A stretch of DNA of 64,000 nt, from the NCBI GenBank assembly GCA_963733085.1, contig CAVTBY010000006.1:293440-357439 (forward strand), read 5' to 3'. The position numbers and the translations under genes are program-made. A model generated the notes under the pieces. It made no database searches, was not told the DNA's origin, and saw only the letters and a list, made by a program, of their open reading frames with translations. This document shows positions 54,570-63,971 of this stretch, one piece after another (the first letter of the stretch is position 1; each line of letters opens with the position of its first letter). This DNA is from Desertimonas sp963733085 (GTDB taxonomy: Bacteria > Actinomycetota > Acidimicrobiia > Acidimicrobiales > Ilumatobacteraceae).

Positions 54570-55670
54570 TCAGTGCAGGCGGACCGCCACCTCGTTGGCG
54601 AGCAGGCGGCCCTGACGGGTCAGCACCCAGCGGTCGCCGCTGAGCTCGACGAACCCGTCCAGTTCATCGCCGTCGAGGGCCTCGTGGGGAACGCCGGCGT
54701 TCGTGCGCAACGACAACTGCAGCGCCTCGATCCGCCGGGTATCGGTGTCGAGCGTCTCCCCGGCAGCCTCGGTCGGCTGGCCGGCCTGCACGGCGGCGAT
54801 GTAGCGCTCTGGCGTGCGAACGTTCCACCACCGTCTCCCGGAGACGTGCGAGTGGGCGGCACAGCCAAATCCGAGATAGTCGTGCTGGCTCCAGTAGAGG
54901 AGGTTGTGGTGGCACTCGTGGCCCGGCCGAGCCCAGTTGGAGACCTCGTAGTTGGACAGTCCGGCCGCCGTCAGCATTTCGTCGGCGAGCTCGTACTCGG
55001 CGGCCTGGATGTCGTCGTCGGGGTAACGAGTCGGGTCGGCGGCGAGAGGGGTGCCGGCCTCGACCGTGAGGCCGTATGCGGAGATGTGTGGCGGATCGAG
55101 ATCGAGCGCTCGCTCCAGCGTCTCGCGCCACTCGGCAATGGTCTCGGAGGCCGTGCCGTAGATGAGGTCGAGGTTGAAGGACGCAAAGCCGGTGCGCTTG
55201 ATCGCCTCGACGGCGCGGACGACGTTGTCGGGATCGTGCCGCCGGCCGAGGAGGTCGAGGATGCGCGGCACCATCGACTGCACGCCGAGGCTGATCCGCG
55301 TGACTCCTCCAGTGGCGTAGGTATCGAGCAACTCGTCAGTGACGTCGTCGGGGTTGCACTCGACGGTGACTTCGGCGCTCGCGACGATCGGGATCTCACC
55401 GATGGCGGCGACGAGCAGTTCGGCGGGGACGAGCGATGGTGTGCCTCCGCCGACGAACACGGTCTCCACCGGGCGTGACTCGTTGGCGAACGCGGCCGTG
55501 ATGTCACTTCGCACGGCCGAGAGGTACTCCTCGACGAGGTGGTGTCGGTCGGTCCACGTCGCGAACGCGCAGTAGTCACAGCGCGAGCTGCAGAACGGAA
55601 CGTGCACATACGCCCCGAGCGGCCTGTTTGTGTCAGCTGGATGACTCACAACGAGCCGATCTGCTGACAC
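54570..55670 (-). CDS. hemW: HemW-like radical SAM protein
   Basis: This 366-residue protein belongs to the HemN/HemW group. The radical SAM cluster motif is CSSRCDYCAF. The core has TVFVGGGTPSLVPAELL, VTVECNPDDVTDELLD and RISLGVQSMVPRILDLLGR. The C-terminal domain, with YLGFGCAAHSHVSGRRWWN, matches HemW. HemW is now regarded as a heme chaperone; it lacks the extra N-terminal part of true coproporphyrinogen dehydrogenase HemN. GTG 55670 opens the frame inside a hairpin arm. GTG 55649 is an alternative start. It is last in the hrcA-dnaJ-rsmE-hemW gene line. Confidence 0.93.
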   Translation of the reverse strand: MSADRLVVSHPADTNRPLGAYVHVPFCSSRCDYCAFATWTDRHHLVEEYLSAVRSDITAAFANESRPVETVFVGGGTPSLVPAELLVAAIGEIPIVASAEVTVECNPDDVTDELLDTYATGGVTRISLGVQSMVPRILDLLGRRHDPDNVVRAVEAIKRTGFASFNLDLIYGTASETIAEWRETLERALDLDPPHISAYGLTVEAGTPLAADPTRYPDDDIQAAEYELADEMLTAAGLSNYEVSNWARPGHECHHNLLYWSQHDYLGFGCAAHSHVSGRRWWNVRTPERYIAAVQAGQPTEAAGETLDTDTRRIEALQLSLRTNAGVPHEALDGDELDGFVELSGDRWVLTRQGRLLANEVAVRLH

Positions 55671-55673
55671 AAA
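55627..55673. terminator. Hairpin at the rsmE-hemW junction
   Basis: TTTGTGTCAGC (55627-55637) pairs with GCTGACACAAA (55663-55673) around a 25-nt loop. It lies between the rsmE stop (55686) and the N-terminal codons of hemW, and the first possible hemW start (GTG 55670) is in its right arm. It resembles the stem at 41911 in its TGTGTCAGC sequence. It may partly stop transcription or hide the start. Confidence 0.6.
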
Positions 55674-55685
55674 TGGGGTGGGCGG

Positions 55686-56351
55686 TCATCGGTGGCTCGC
55701 CATCAGTACCGCAGCGGCGACGGCTGCCGTCTCGACGCGCAGGATGTTCGGACCGAGCGACACCGTCGACGCGGCGACCTCCAACTCCTTCGCCGACCAT
55801 CCACCTTCTGGGCCGATCGCGATCGCCAGATCCGCAGCAGCCACAGGTCGTCCGCCCGGCTCGGCTACGGCAAGCCCGGGGAGCACCTCGATGGCCCTGA
55901 TCGGCCCCGAGATCTCCGGCAGCCACACACGCCGCGACTGCATCGACGCCTCGACGGCGACACGCCGCAGTCGCGCCAGCTGCCGTTCGGCGCGATCCCC
56001 GGTCCACCGCACGACGGAGTGCTCGGCCTCGAGCAGGACGACGCGGTCGATCCCCACCTCGGTGCACTTGGCGACGAGCCACTCCAGCCGCTCGCCCTTC
56101 GGCGGTGCCACGGCGATCGTCAGCAGCGGTTCCGGCCGACGTTCGCTGAACACGTCCGTCAACGCGTCGACGCCCTCACCGGTGAACTCGCAGGACCGCC
56201 AGCGACCGGCGCCGTCGGTGATCGTGACGGACTCGCCACGACGGAGTCGCAGCACGCGGGAGACGTGGTGCAATGCGTCCGCGTCGAGCCGCGGCGTGTC
56301 GACGTCGGGGACGAGCACATGAGCGGCGGAGCGGCGCAGCGCCCGGTCCAT
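55686..56351 (-). CDS. rsmE: 16S rRNA m3U1498 methyltransferase
   Basis: This 221-residue SPOUT-type methyltransferase has an N-terminal PUA-like part (HVLVPDVDTPRLDADALHHV) and KGERLEWLVAKCTEVGIDRV. The C-terminal knot includes IAIGPEGGWSAKELEVAAS and LGPNILRVETAAVAA, which bind S-adenosylmethionine. It lies 9 bp after dnaJ, the arrangement seen in many actinobacteria and firmicutes. Confidence 0.95.
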   Translation of the reverse strand: MDRALRRSAAHVLVPDVDTPRLDADALHHVSRVLRLRRGESVTITDGAGRWRSCEFTGEGVDALTDVFSERRPEPLLTIAVAPPKGERLEWLVAKCTEVGIDRVVLLEAEHSVVRWTGDRAERQLARLRRVAVEASMQSRRVWLPEISGPIRAIEVLPGLAVAEPGGRPVAAADLAIAIGPEGGWSAKELEVAASTVSLGPNILRVETAAVAAAVLMASHR

Positions 56352-56360
56352 GCGCGACTC

Positions 56361-57481
56361 CTACTGGAAGGCCGACTTGATGCGCGAGATGAAACCCTTG
56401 CCCCCCTCGCCCACCGCCTCACCACGCAGTTCGGCAAGCTGGCGGAGCAGGTCGGCCTCCTGGTCGGTGAGCTTTGTCGGCACGTCGACGACGAGCTCGG
56501 CACGCAGGTCACCCCGGCCGCGGCCCTGCAGTCGCGGGACACCACGCTGGCGGAGGACGAACTCCTTGCCCGGCTGCGTGCCCGGCGGAACGGAGATCTC
56601 CTCGTCGCCGTCCGAGCGTCGGCAGCTTCACCGTCGTCCCCAACGCCGCCTGGGCGATCGAGACGGAGATGACGGTGACGAGATCGTCACCGTCACGCAG
56701 GTAGCGCTCGTGCGGAGTCACCCGCAGGTGGACGTAGAGGTCGCCCGGAGAACCACCACGCGGCCCGGCCGCCCCGCGGCCGGACAACCGCAGTGTCGAG
56801 CCGCTGTCGACACCGGCCGGGACGTCGACTTGGTACGTGTGCTCGAGCGTGACACGGCCCTCGCCCCGGCAGGTCGGGCAGGGCGTGACGATCACCTCAC
56901 CGAGGCCACCGCAGCGAGGGCATGGCGACGTCGTCACCATCTGCCCGAGCAGGCTCTGGCGGACACGCTGCACCTGGCCGCTGCCGCTGCACTCTGCGCA
57001 CGTCACCGGCTTCGTGCCACTTCCGGCGCCGGTGCCGTCGCAGTCGGCGCAGCGCTGGGGCAAGCGCAGCGTCACCGGGACGGTGGCGCCGAACACTGCC
57101 TGCTCGAACGAGATCGTGGCGACAGCTTCCATGTCCTGACCGCGCGGGCGGCCCGCTCGGACCGCGGCGACCTCCCCCGCCGAACCCGCCGCCGAACAAC
57201 GAACTGAACAGGTCACCGACGCCGCCCGAGAAGATGTCCTCGAACGTCTGACCGCCGCCCGCGCCGGATACACCCGCCTCTCCGAAGCGGTCGTAGCGGG
57301 CGCGTTGCTCAGGGTCGGACAGCACCTCGTATGCCCGCGACACCGACTTGAACTGCTCGGCCGCGCCGGCGTCCGGATTGGTGTCGGGATGCAGCTCGCG
57401 AGCCTTGCGACGGTACGCCCGCTTCAACTCGTCGGCGCCGGCATTCCTCGACACGCCGAGCAGCTCGTAGAAGTCAGCCAT
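56361..57481 (-). CDS. dnaJ: Chaperone DnaJ, frame broken twice
   Basis: This is a type I Hsp40. The J domain (MADFYELLGVSRNAGADELK, with HPDTNPD) and a Gly-rich segment (FGGGFGGGGRRG) are in the first frame. The frame changes near 57160-57190, then the zinc-binding repeats CADCDGTG, CAECSGSG, CPRCGGLG and CPTCRGEG follow. A second change near 56620 leads to DGDEEISVPPGTQPGKEFVL and the end GGKGFISRIKSAFQ. Total is about 373 residues, as expected. All functional residues are present, so the breaks look like indels. It stimulates DnaK ATPase, but no dnaK gene is in the window. It starts 8 bp inside the end of hrcA. Confidence 0.93.
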
Positions 57482-58485
57482 TGATGCCTGCTTCTGCTGC
57501 CTCGATCCGTTGGCCGAGCCGCTCGCTGACGATCTCCACCGTGGCGAGTGCCTGTGGGTAGTTCATGCGTGTCGGCCCGAGCACGCCGACCGACCCGCGG
57601 TGCTCTCCCTCGACGACGACCGGGGCGACGACCACCGAGCACGCCGAGAGGGGCTGCACGCCGTGTTCGACGCCGATCGCCACGGACATGCCACGGTTGA
57701 GGACGTCCGAGACCAACGAGACGATGACGAACTGCTGCTCGAGTGTGCGCAGGACGTCACGCACGATGTCGACGGCGTCGAACGCCGACACCATCGCCGA
57801 CGTCCCGCCCATGTACAGGTGCTCGCTCGCCGAACCCGCGACAAGGGCACCAAGCGCCGACGCAGCAGATCGCGTCGACGGCGTGGTCGCCCGTGCTCGG
57901 CAGGGTCAGCCACGAGATCGGGCGGCCCGAGCACTGGGCGTTGAGGTGACCGCTCGCCGCCTGCACCTGATCGTCCGTGACGTTGGGCGAGATCTCGATG
58001 GTCTCGCTCTCGACGGCGCCGTTGCCGAGCACGGCGACGACGGTCGCCGCCGTCGACGACAGGCCGACGACCTGCACCGAGCGGACAGCGACCGCCTCGG
58101 CCTTCGGGCCGACGACGACGGCGGCGTAGTTCGTCAACCGGGCGAGGAGGTCGGACGTGCGATGCAGCATCTCCTCGAGCCGCCCATGAGCGGAGGCGAA
58201 GAACTCACCGACCGTCGCGCTGGTGTGCTGATCGAGCAGACCAGGCGAGGCGAGATGATCGACGAAGAAGCGGTAGCCCTTGTCCGTCGGGATCCGCCCG
58301 GCAGAAGTGTGCGGCTGGACGAGGTAGCCCTCCTGCTCGAGCACCGCCATCTCGTTGCGCACCGTTGCCGGCGAGACACCGATCCCGGGCGCGTCGGCGA
58401 TGTGGGTGGAACCCACCGGGAGTGCGGTGGAGATGTACTCCTGCACCACCGCACTCAGGATCGCCGTCTTGCGCTCGTCCAACAT
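57474..58485 (-). CDS. hrcA: Heat-shock repressor HrcA, frame broken once
   Basis: HrcA represses chaperone genes by binding CIRCE. The winged helix (MLDERKTAILSAVVQEYIST, then VSPATVRNEMAVLEQEGYLV) is followed by HTSAGRIPTDKGYRFFVDHL, a strong HrcA signature. The frame changes near 57840-57870. The end is in the frame with MGGTSAMVSAFDAVDIVRDV and GPTRMNYPQALATVEIVSER. ATG 58485 lies 36 bp from a CIRCE site, so the gene is autoregulated. Total is about 336 residues. Confidence 0.95.
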
Positions 58486-58520
58486 GGTGCTTACGCAGGT
58501 TATCGACGGCGCATCACGGG

Positions 58521-58547
58521 CTGGCACTCATTCGGGCCGAGCGCTAA
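58521..58547. promoter_or_regulatory. CIRCE element upstream of hrcA
   Basis: CTGGCACTC, nine bases, then GAGCGCTAA. The consensus is TTAGCACTC-N9-GAGTGCTAA. Spacing is exact, with two mismatches in the left arm and one in the right. It lies in the gap between the SARP gene's end and the hrcA start, and should bind HrcA to control hrcA, dnaJ, rsmE and hemW. Confidence 0.85.
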
Positions 58548-58560
58548 CAAACGTCGCCGT

Positions 58561-61500
58561 TCAGCCCGGCGAGAACTCCGGGCAGGTGCTTCGAAAAGCA
58601 GCGACATCGCCGACGTACTCGTCCCACTCGGCTTGGGTGAGGTTGCGGCCGACGGACCCGCAGATTGCCTCGACCCAGTGCGCCGGATCAAGGTCCCACA
58701 CGACGATTCCGTCGGCGGTGTCGACCGCCACCTCGAGACCATCCGGACGGATCACCGCCAAACCCAGATCGACCCCGCTCTCGTGCACGATCGGGTCGCC
58801 GAGCAGCGTGCGGGTCGCCACGTCGTAGATACGAATCGTCGTCGTCGACACCCGGTCCGCCATCATGAGGCGCTTCGCATCCTCGCTGAGCCACATCGCG
58901 CCGTCGACCGGAACATCGCCGGGGAAAGGCCCGCCGAGCGGCTCCAGCGTCTGCGCGTCGAGCTCGAAGATGCGCCCCTCCAAGGATCTGGCAACGAGGA
59001 CGCCGGCGCGTATGTCGAAGTCCACGAATCCATCCGGCGAGGTTTGCAACAGCGCACCGGTGGAGATGTCGCGGCGTTCGATCCGTTGGACGCCCGCGCG
59101 GTTGACGACCAAGTAGAGCGTGTCGGGAGTCATGTCGTACCAGCCGATCTCGAACTCCCCGTCACTGTCGATCGCCGGTGCCACGAGCTGCCCGCTCTCG
59201 AAGTCGACTCCCTGCAGGCGATCGTCGCCGTCTTCGTCATGTCCATACGCAACGACGTGGCCGTCGCGCGCCCAGACGTTCGCCGTCTCGAACCCGAAGT
59301 CGACACGGGGGCCAACCTCAGAATTCCGATCGACATCGAACTGGACGACCGAGCCATCGGCGAGGACGACGATCGCCACGTTTGGGTCGTCGGTCTGGAG
59401 CAGCCGGTACTCGGCGGCAAACCGATCGATCACCCGGCCGGTCGCCGAATCGAGGACGATCGACTCATCGTCGTCGGTCCCGATCCACGCGACGAGCGAA
59501 GACGGATCACCGCCGAATCCGTACAGCTCGACGTGGTGCGGTGATGAAGTCCGGTAGGCGAGGTGGCTGACCGGCCCGCCACCGTCGAGGCGCCACTCGA
59601 GGAGCTGTGCTCGGGCGCCGGTGGCACATGACGTCATCATGACGAATCGTGTTCCATCGGGACTCACGGCGATGGCGCACCCTCCGACCGATGGGCCGTC
59701 GAACTGGCGGATCTCGTTGCCGCTCTCGACGTCCAAGGCGATCACCGAGCCGGTCACGGTCGGGCACAGCACCGCGTCGATGAGGTCGGCGTAGACGAAC
59801 ATCCGGCAGCGGTCGGAACTTTCTCGCCCCGGCGACCGCATCTCGGACTCCTCGACATCCCAGCTGACGAACCCGGATGACCCAGCAGTGACGAGCACCG
59901 AACCGCTCTGACTGAACGACGCTGCCTCACCGACAACCCCCGGGTCACCTTCGAGGCGCTGCAGTTCGACGCCGGTGGTGGCGTCGATGAAGCGAATCAC
60001 CCCGGTCACCGACACGACGGCGAGTCGCCCATTCGGGGAGAAGAGCACGCTCTCCGTGTCGGCCGAGCTATTCACGGCGGACGCGACTGGCAGCGAGTCG
60101 AGCTCCAGTTGCAGGGCGCCCGATGCGCCGTTGCGCACCTGAGTGGGGCCGAATGGACCACCGGCAACGACGACCTGAGAGCCGTCGTTGCTGATGGTCA
60201 CGGACCTCGAGACGTGGTCGATGCGCACCGGTTCGAATCGTTGCTCGTTCGTCCGCAAGTCCCAGACCGTCAGCATGCTGTGGTCCTGCGCCCACTGCTC
60301 GCGCCACAGCCCGGCCAAATACCGCCCGTCGGCCGACACTGCCAGCTCGGCGTACCCGTTCCGGTCGTCGATGGCCGTGAGCTGGTTGTCCTCACCGGTG
60401 GCGGCGTCGACAAGATGGACAAACCCCCGGCGGTCGGCAATCGCCAGGATGTCGCTGTCCGGCACGAAGGCGGCGGCGGCATCGAACGCGACGTCGACAT
60501 CGGTCTGCCGGGTCCGCGGCGGCATGTTCCCGCCGGTGAAGCTGCCGAACAGCGCCGACTCGGTGACCGCGCTCGGGGCGATCCGGTGGGCCTCGACGGC
60601 CAATAGAGCGGCGACGTCACCTTGATCGGAACGGAGCACCTCGGACCGGCTCGCCAGCGCGGCGGCTGCCGAGTCACGACGCTCCTGTTGGCCCGCCTCG
60701 CGTTGGCGGTAGGCGGTGACCACCCCGGCCGTGGCGACGACGACCAGGACGGCGACGGCGCCGAGCGCGCGGCGCAGCCGGCGGCGCTGGTGGGCGTGGG
60801 CTCGTCGCTCATCGGCTTGACGTTCCAGCGCCGCGCTGGCCTCGGCGGTCGAGGAATCCAGGAATTCCCGTTCCAGCTCGGTGAGGTCCGGTGCCGCCGC
60901 CAGCTGCCACTCCAGCGTGGCTTCCAGTCGTCCGCCGCGGTACAGCTCGGTCGCCGGCCGTCCGAGCGACTCCCAGCCCTCGGCCGCAGCTCCGAGGTGG
61001 CGGAGGATCCGCTGCCCGGCGGCATCCTCGTCGAGCCACGAGCGCAGGCGCGGCCACGCTCTGGCCAGTGCCTCGTGGGCGAGCTCGACGCTGTCCGCTT
61101 CCGCCGTGACGAGCCGAGCACGGACGAGGAGTCCAAGGACCCGCTCTCGTTCGATGTCGCCACCGAGTGTCCGTGTGGAAACACGTGACCGAACAGGTTC
61201 GCCGTCTGCCGAGGACGAGACGAGGCGCAGCAGCAACGAGCGCAGCTTCGCCCGCTGCTCCAACGGCAGGCTCATGTACAAGCGATCGGCCGATCGAGCG
61301 ACCGCGCCACGAATCTCGCCCGTGGCGCGGTACCCCTCGACCGTGAGCACGCGCCCGTCCCGACGCTGCCAGGTCTCAGCGAGGGCGTGCGACAACAGCG
61401 GCAACGCTCCTGGTTCGCCCTCGCAGTCACGCACGAGCAGGTCGACGAGGCCGGGTTCGATGCGTAACCCGGCCTGTGCGGCCGGACCTTCGATCGCCTG

Positions 61501-62760
61501 GCGCAGTCGCTCGCCGGCAAGTGGCGTGACGAGATGTAGACCGCGCTCGGCCAGCCTGGCGAATTCGACGTCCACCCCCAGGTCGGCGACATGATCGGCG
61601 CGCACGGTCAACACCACCGGGGCGACGTCGACTGCGTAGGCAGCCAAGCGGTGGCAGAACGATCGAGCCTGATCGGAAGACCTCACGGCGAGGGTGAACA
61701 CCTCCTCGAATTGGTCGACGACGAGCATCGGTGAGCCGGTGCACGAGGCCAGTGCCTGGGCCATCGCCGCCTCCGCGTCGTGCCCTGGCACGAACACCAC
61801 CACCGAGTGGCCAGGGCGCGTCAGTGCCGGCACCAACCCGGCCCGGGCAATCGACGACTTGCCGCAGCCCGACGGGCCGGTGATGACCAGCAAGGGGCTG
61901 TCCCGCAGTCGTTCGACGCACTCGGCCACGTCGTCGGTCCGCCCGAAGAACGCCTCGGCGTCGTCGACGTCGTAGGGGGCCAGCCCCTTGTACGGGCAGT
62001 GTTCAGCGATCGCCGGAGGTTCCGGCGTCGCGAGGAGGTCATCGTCCTGGTCGAGGACGGCTCGCTCGAGGGCGACGATCTCCGTTCCCGGCTCGATGCC
62101 GAGCTCCTCGACGAGCGTCTGACGGGCTCGGCGAAGCGAGCGCAGTGCGTCGGCCTGCCGGCCGCATCGATACTGTGCGAGGGCCAACGTCACCCAGCGG
62201 TGCTCCCGCAGCGGTTCCTCGGCGACACGGACCTCGGCGATCGCCACCACGTCGCGATGCTCTCCAGATGCCAGCCGGGCATCGAGCAGACGCTCCTCGG
62301 TGGACCGTCGCATCTCGTCGAGACGGGCGGCCTCGGTGCGCCCGGGCAACCAGCTGTCGAGCAGGTCGAATGGCGGGCCGCGCCAGAGGTCGAGAGCGCG
62401 ACTAAAGACGACGATGGCCCGGTCGAGTTCGCCGGTCGCGACCAGCGACACACCGCGGTCGACGAGCTCTTCGAAGCGGCGGCTGTCGATCTCGTCGTCC
62501 GCCACGGTCAGCCGATATCCGGCCGTCGCCGTCACGATCGACGACGCGCCGAGGGCCCGGCGCAGGCGCAACACACAGCCCTGAACGACCTTCGACCAGG
62601 ATCGCGGCGGCTGCTCGCCCCACAACGCCTCGGCCAACCGATCGGCACTCAGCACTTCACCGGAGCGGAGTGCCAACGCACACAGAACGACCTGGTCTCG
62701 CCGCTGCAGGGAGGGGGTCGATCCGCCGACTCTGAGCGCACCGAGCACGTCGATGCCCAC
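58561..62760 (-). CDS. SARP/AfsR-type regulator with nSTAND1 NTPase and beta-propeller
   Basis: This is a 1,399-residue protein. Residues 1-90 form a SARP winged helix (LGALRVGGSTPSLQRRDQVV, LADRL-AEALWGEQPP). Residues 95-240 form a bacterial transcriptional activation (BTAD) repeat domain. CPYKGLAPYDVDDAEAFFGR opens an nSTAND1 NTPase with P-loop GPSGCGKSS (about 295-303) and Walker B MLVVDQFEE. A likely membrane helix lies near residue 700 (GAVAVLVVVATAGVV). The rest looks like a beta-propeller of WD-like repeats (ILAIADRRGFVHLVDAATGE, LFSPNGRLAVVSVTG, and others). GTG 62760 starts it; the ATG farther upstream is in a shadow. Similar proteins control secondary metabolism or respond to signals. 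DNA repeats upstream fit SARP binding. Confidence 0.9.
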   Translation of the reverse strand: MGIDVLGALRVGGSTPSLQRRDQVVLCALALRSGEVLSADRLAEALWGEQPPRSWSKVVQGCVLRLRRALGASSIVTATAGYRLTVADDEIDSRRFEELVDRGVSLVATGELDRAIVVFSRALDLWRGPPFDLLDSWLPGRTEAARLDEMRRSTEERLLDARLASGEHRDVVAIAEVRVAEEPLREHRWVTLALAQYRCGRQADALRSLRRARQTLVEELGIEPGTEIVALERAVLDQDDDLLATPEPPAIAEHCPYKGLAPYDVDDAEAFFGRTDDVAECVERLRDSPLLVITGPSGCGKSSIARAGLVPALTRPGHSVVVFVPGHDAEAAMAQALASCTGSPMLVVDQFEEVFTLAVRSSDQARSFCHRLAAYAVDVAPVVLTVRADHVADLGVDVEFARLAERGLHLVTPLAGERLRQAIEGPAAQAGLRIEPGLVDLLVRDCEGEPGALPLLSHALAETWQRRDGRVLTVEGYRATGEIRGAVARSADRLYMSLPLEQRAKLRSLLLRLVSSSADGEPVRSRVSTRTLGGDIERERVLGLLVRARLVTAEADSVELAHEALARAWPRLRSWLDEDAAGQRILRHLGAAAEGWESLGRPATELYRGGRLEATLEWQLAAAPDLTELEREFLDSSTAEASAALERQADERRAHAHQRRRLRRALGAVAVLVVVATAGVVTAYRQREAGQQERRDSAAAALASRSEVLRSDQGDVAALLAVEAHRIAPSAVTESALFGSFTGGNMPPRTRQTDVDVAFDAAAAFVPDSDILAIADRRGFVHLVDAATGEDNQLTAIDDRNGYAELAVSADGRYLAGLWREQWAQDHSMLTVWDLRTNEQRFEPVRIDHVSRSVTISNDGSQVVVAGGPFGPTQVRNGASGALQLELDSLPVASAVNSSADTESVLFSPNGRLAVVSVTGVIRFIDATTGVELQRLEGDPGVVGEAASFSQSGSVLVTAGSSGFVSWDVEESEMRSPGRESSDRCRMFVYADLIDAVLCPTVTGSVIALDVESGNEIRQFDGPSVGGCAIAVSPDGTRFVMMTSCATGARAQLLEWRLDGGGPVSHLAYRTSSPHHVELYGFGGDPSSLVAWIGTDDDESIVLDSATGRVIDRFAAEYRLLQTDDPNVAIVVLADGSVVQFDVDRNSEVGPRVDFGFETANVWARDGHVVAYGHDEDGDDRLQGVDFESGQLVAPAIDSDGEFEIGWYDMTPDTLYLVVNRAGVQRIERRDISTGALLQTSPDGFVDFDIRAGVLVARSLEGRIFELDAQTLEPLGGPFPGDVPVDGAMWLSEDAKRLMMADRVSTTTIRIYDVATRTLLGDPIVHESGVDLGLAVIRPDGLEVAVDTADGIVVWDLDPAHWVEAICGSVGRNLTQAEWDEYVGDVAAFRSTCPEFSPG

Positions 62761-62797
62761 CAAGCGATTGTCCGCTCGTGGTCCACCCCTGTCAACA

Positions 62798-62844
62798 GGC
62801 GCGATACCGGCGCGATACCGGGACGACACGCTGCGCGTTACCGG
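62798..62844. promoter_or_regulatory. Tandem 11-bp repeats, candidate SARP operator
   Basis: GGCGCGATACC occurs twice in direct tandem (62798-62808, 62809-62819). A third near-copy, GCGCGTTACCGG, lies at 62833-62844, so the units are 11 and then about 23 bp apart on one face of the helix. SARP regulators bind direct repeats spaced by 11 bp. The site lies between the divergent SARP gene and the DUF3500 gene and could control both. Confidence 0.6.
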
Positions 62845-62906
62845 TGAGCCGCAGGATCCATACGACGGCGGACCATTCCGGGCCGCGATTCCGAAAGGAG
62901 ACAACG

Positions 62907-63971
62907 ATGAACAGGACCCGGGCGAGGGCCAGGACGACGATTGCCGCACTGGTCTTCGGAACGGCACTACTCCCCCCGCTCACCATCAGCGCTTCCGGAT
63001 CGGCTGCGACGCTGGTCAAACCGCCAATGCCCTGCGTGCCCGTTGTCGCGCGGATCGACCTGCCGCAAGCGGGCTTCTGCTTGTCGAGCAGCTTCCGCCA
63101 GGCGCAGACGTCATTCGCATCGCTCGGCGAGTCCGGGGTCGATGCTGGCACCTTGGCTTCGGCGGTCACGGCGGCTGACGAGTTCCTGGCGACGTTGAGC
63201 GAGGATCAACGCGCCGAGACCGTCTTCGAGTTCGCCGATCTGGAAGGTAAGCGCTCGAGCTGGTCGAACTTCGAGCAAAGCGAGTTCGACGGGCGTCACG
63301 GGGCCCGCTTCGGCGATCTCGATGAGCACCAGAGGGCCGCGGCGATGGCAGTGCTCACCAGCGTGCTGTCGGCCGGAGGCTACGAATACGTGCAAGGCGC
63401 GATGGCTGCCGAGGAACTGCTCATCCCAGGCAACATCGACGAGTACTACCTCGCGTTCTACGGCGAGCCGTCGATCGACGAACCGTGGACGCTGCAGTTC
63501 GGCGGCCACCACCTCGCCATCCACATCAGCCTGGGTGGGGACATCCTGAGTGTCTCGCCGTATTTCCAGGGCGTGCAGCCGGTGCGCCTCGAGGTCGATG
63601 GCACCACCGTGGAGCCGATGGCGAGCGACGTGAACAACATGTTCGGTCTGTTCGAGTCGCTGAACGAGGACCAGCTCGACACCGCCAACCTCACCCAGGG
63701 GATCCACGATCTCGTCATGGGGCCGCAGATCGACACCGGGTACCCGGAGCCGGAAGGTCTGGCCTACGGCGAGCTCACCGCCGAACAGCAGGACCTCGTG
63801 CGTGCGGCGATCTCCGACTGGGTGGCCGACGCCGCCCCCGGCCTGGCCGATCCGCTGTTGGACATCTACGAGTCTCAGCTCGACGAGACGGTGATCGGCT
63901 GGTCGACCTCCGTCGACCGTGAATCGGCGGCCTACATGCGGATCGACGGGCCACGGGTCTGGACACCGTGA
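62907..63971 (+). CDS. DUF3500-family secreted protein
   Basis: ATG 62907 with AAGGAG 6 bp upstream starts a signal peptide (ARTTIAALVFGTALLPPLTI). The mature protein has the DUF3500 plan: an early helix region (TAADEFLATLSEDQRAETVF), then YYLAFYGEPSIDEPWTLQFG and GGHHLAIHISLGGDILSVSP. LTAEQQDLVRAAISDWVADA follows near the end. The family function is unknown, and some members have been linked to phosphodiester or sugar processing only by guess. It stops at 63971 right after YMRIDGPRVW, where relatives continue for some residues, so the end may be cut by an indel. It is divergent from the SARP regulator. Confidence 0.8.
   Translation: MNRTRARARTTIAALVFGTALLPPLTISASGSAATLVKPPMPCVPVVARIDLPQAGFCLSSSFRQAQTSFASLGESGVDAGTLASAVTAADEFLATLSEDQRAETVFEFADLEGKRSSWSNFEQSEFDGRHGARFGDLDEHQRAAAMAVLTSVLSAGGYEYVQGAMAAEELLIPGNIDEYYLAFYGEPSIDEPWTLQFGGHHLAIHISLGGDILSVSPYFQGVQPVRLEVDGTTVEPMASDVNNMFGLFESLNEDQLDTANLTQGIHDLVMGPQIDTGYPEPEGLAYGELTAEQQDLVRAAISDWVADAAPGLADPLLDIYESQLDETVIGWSTSVDRESAAYMRIDGPRVWTP

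Noticed and set aside
62761..62967. Extension of the SARP gene to the far upstream ATG at 62967
   Set aside because: It would run through the tandem 11-bp repeats and the DUF3500 promoter. The SARP domain begins at GTG 62760.
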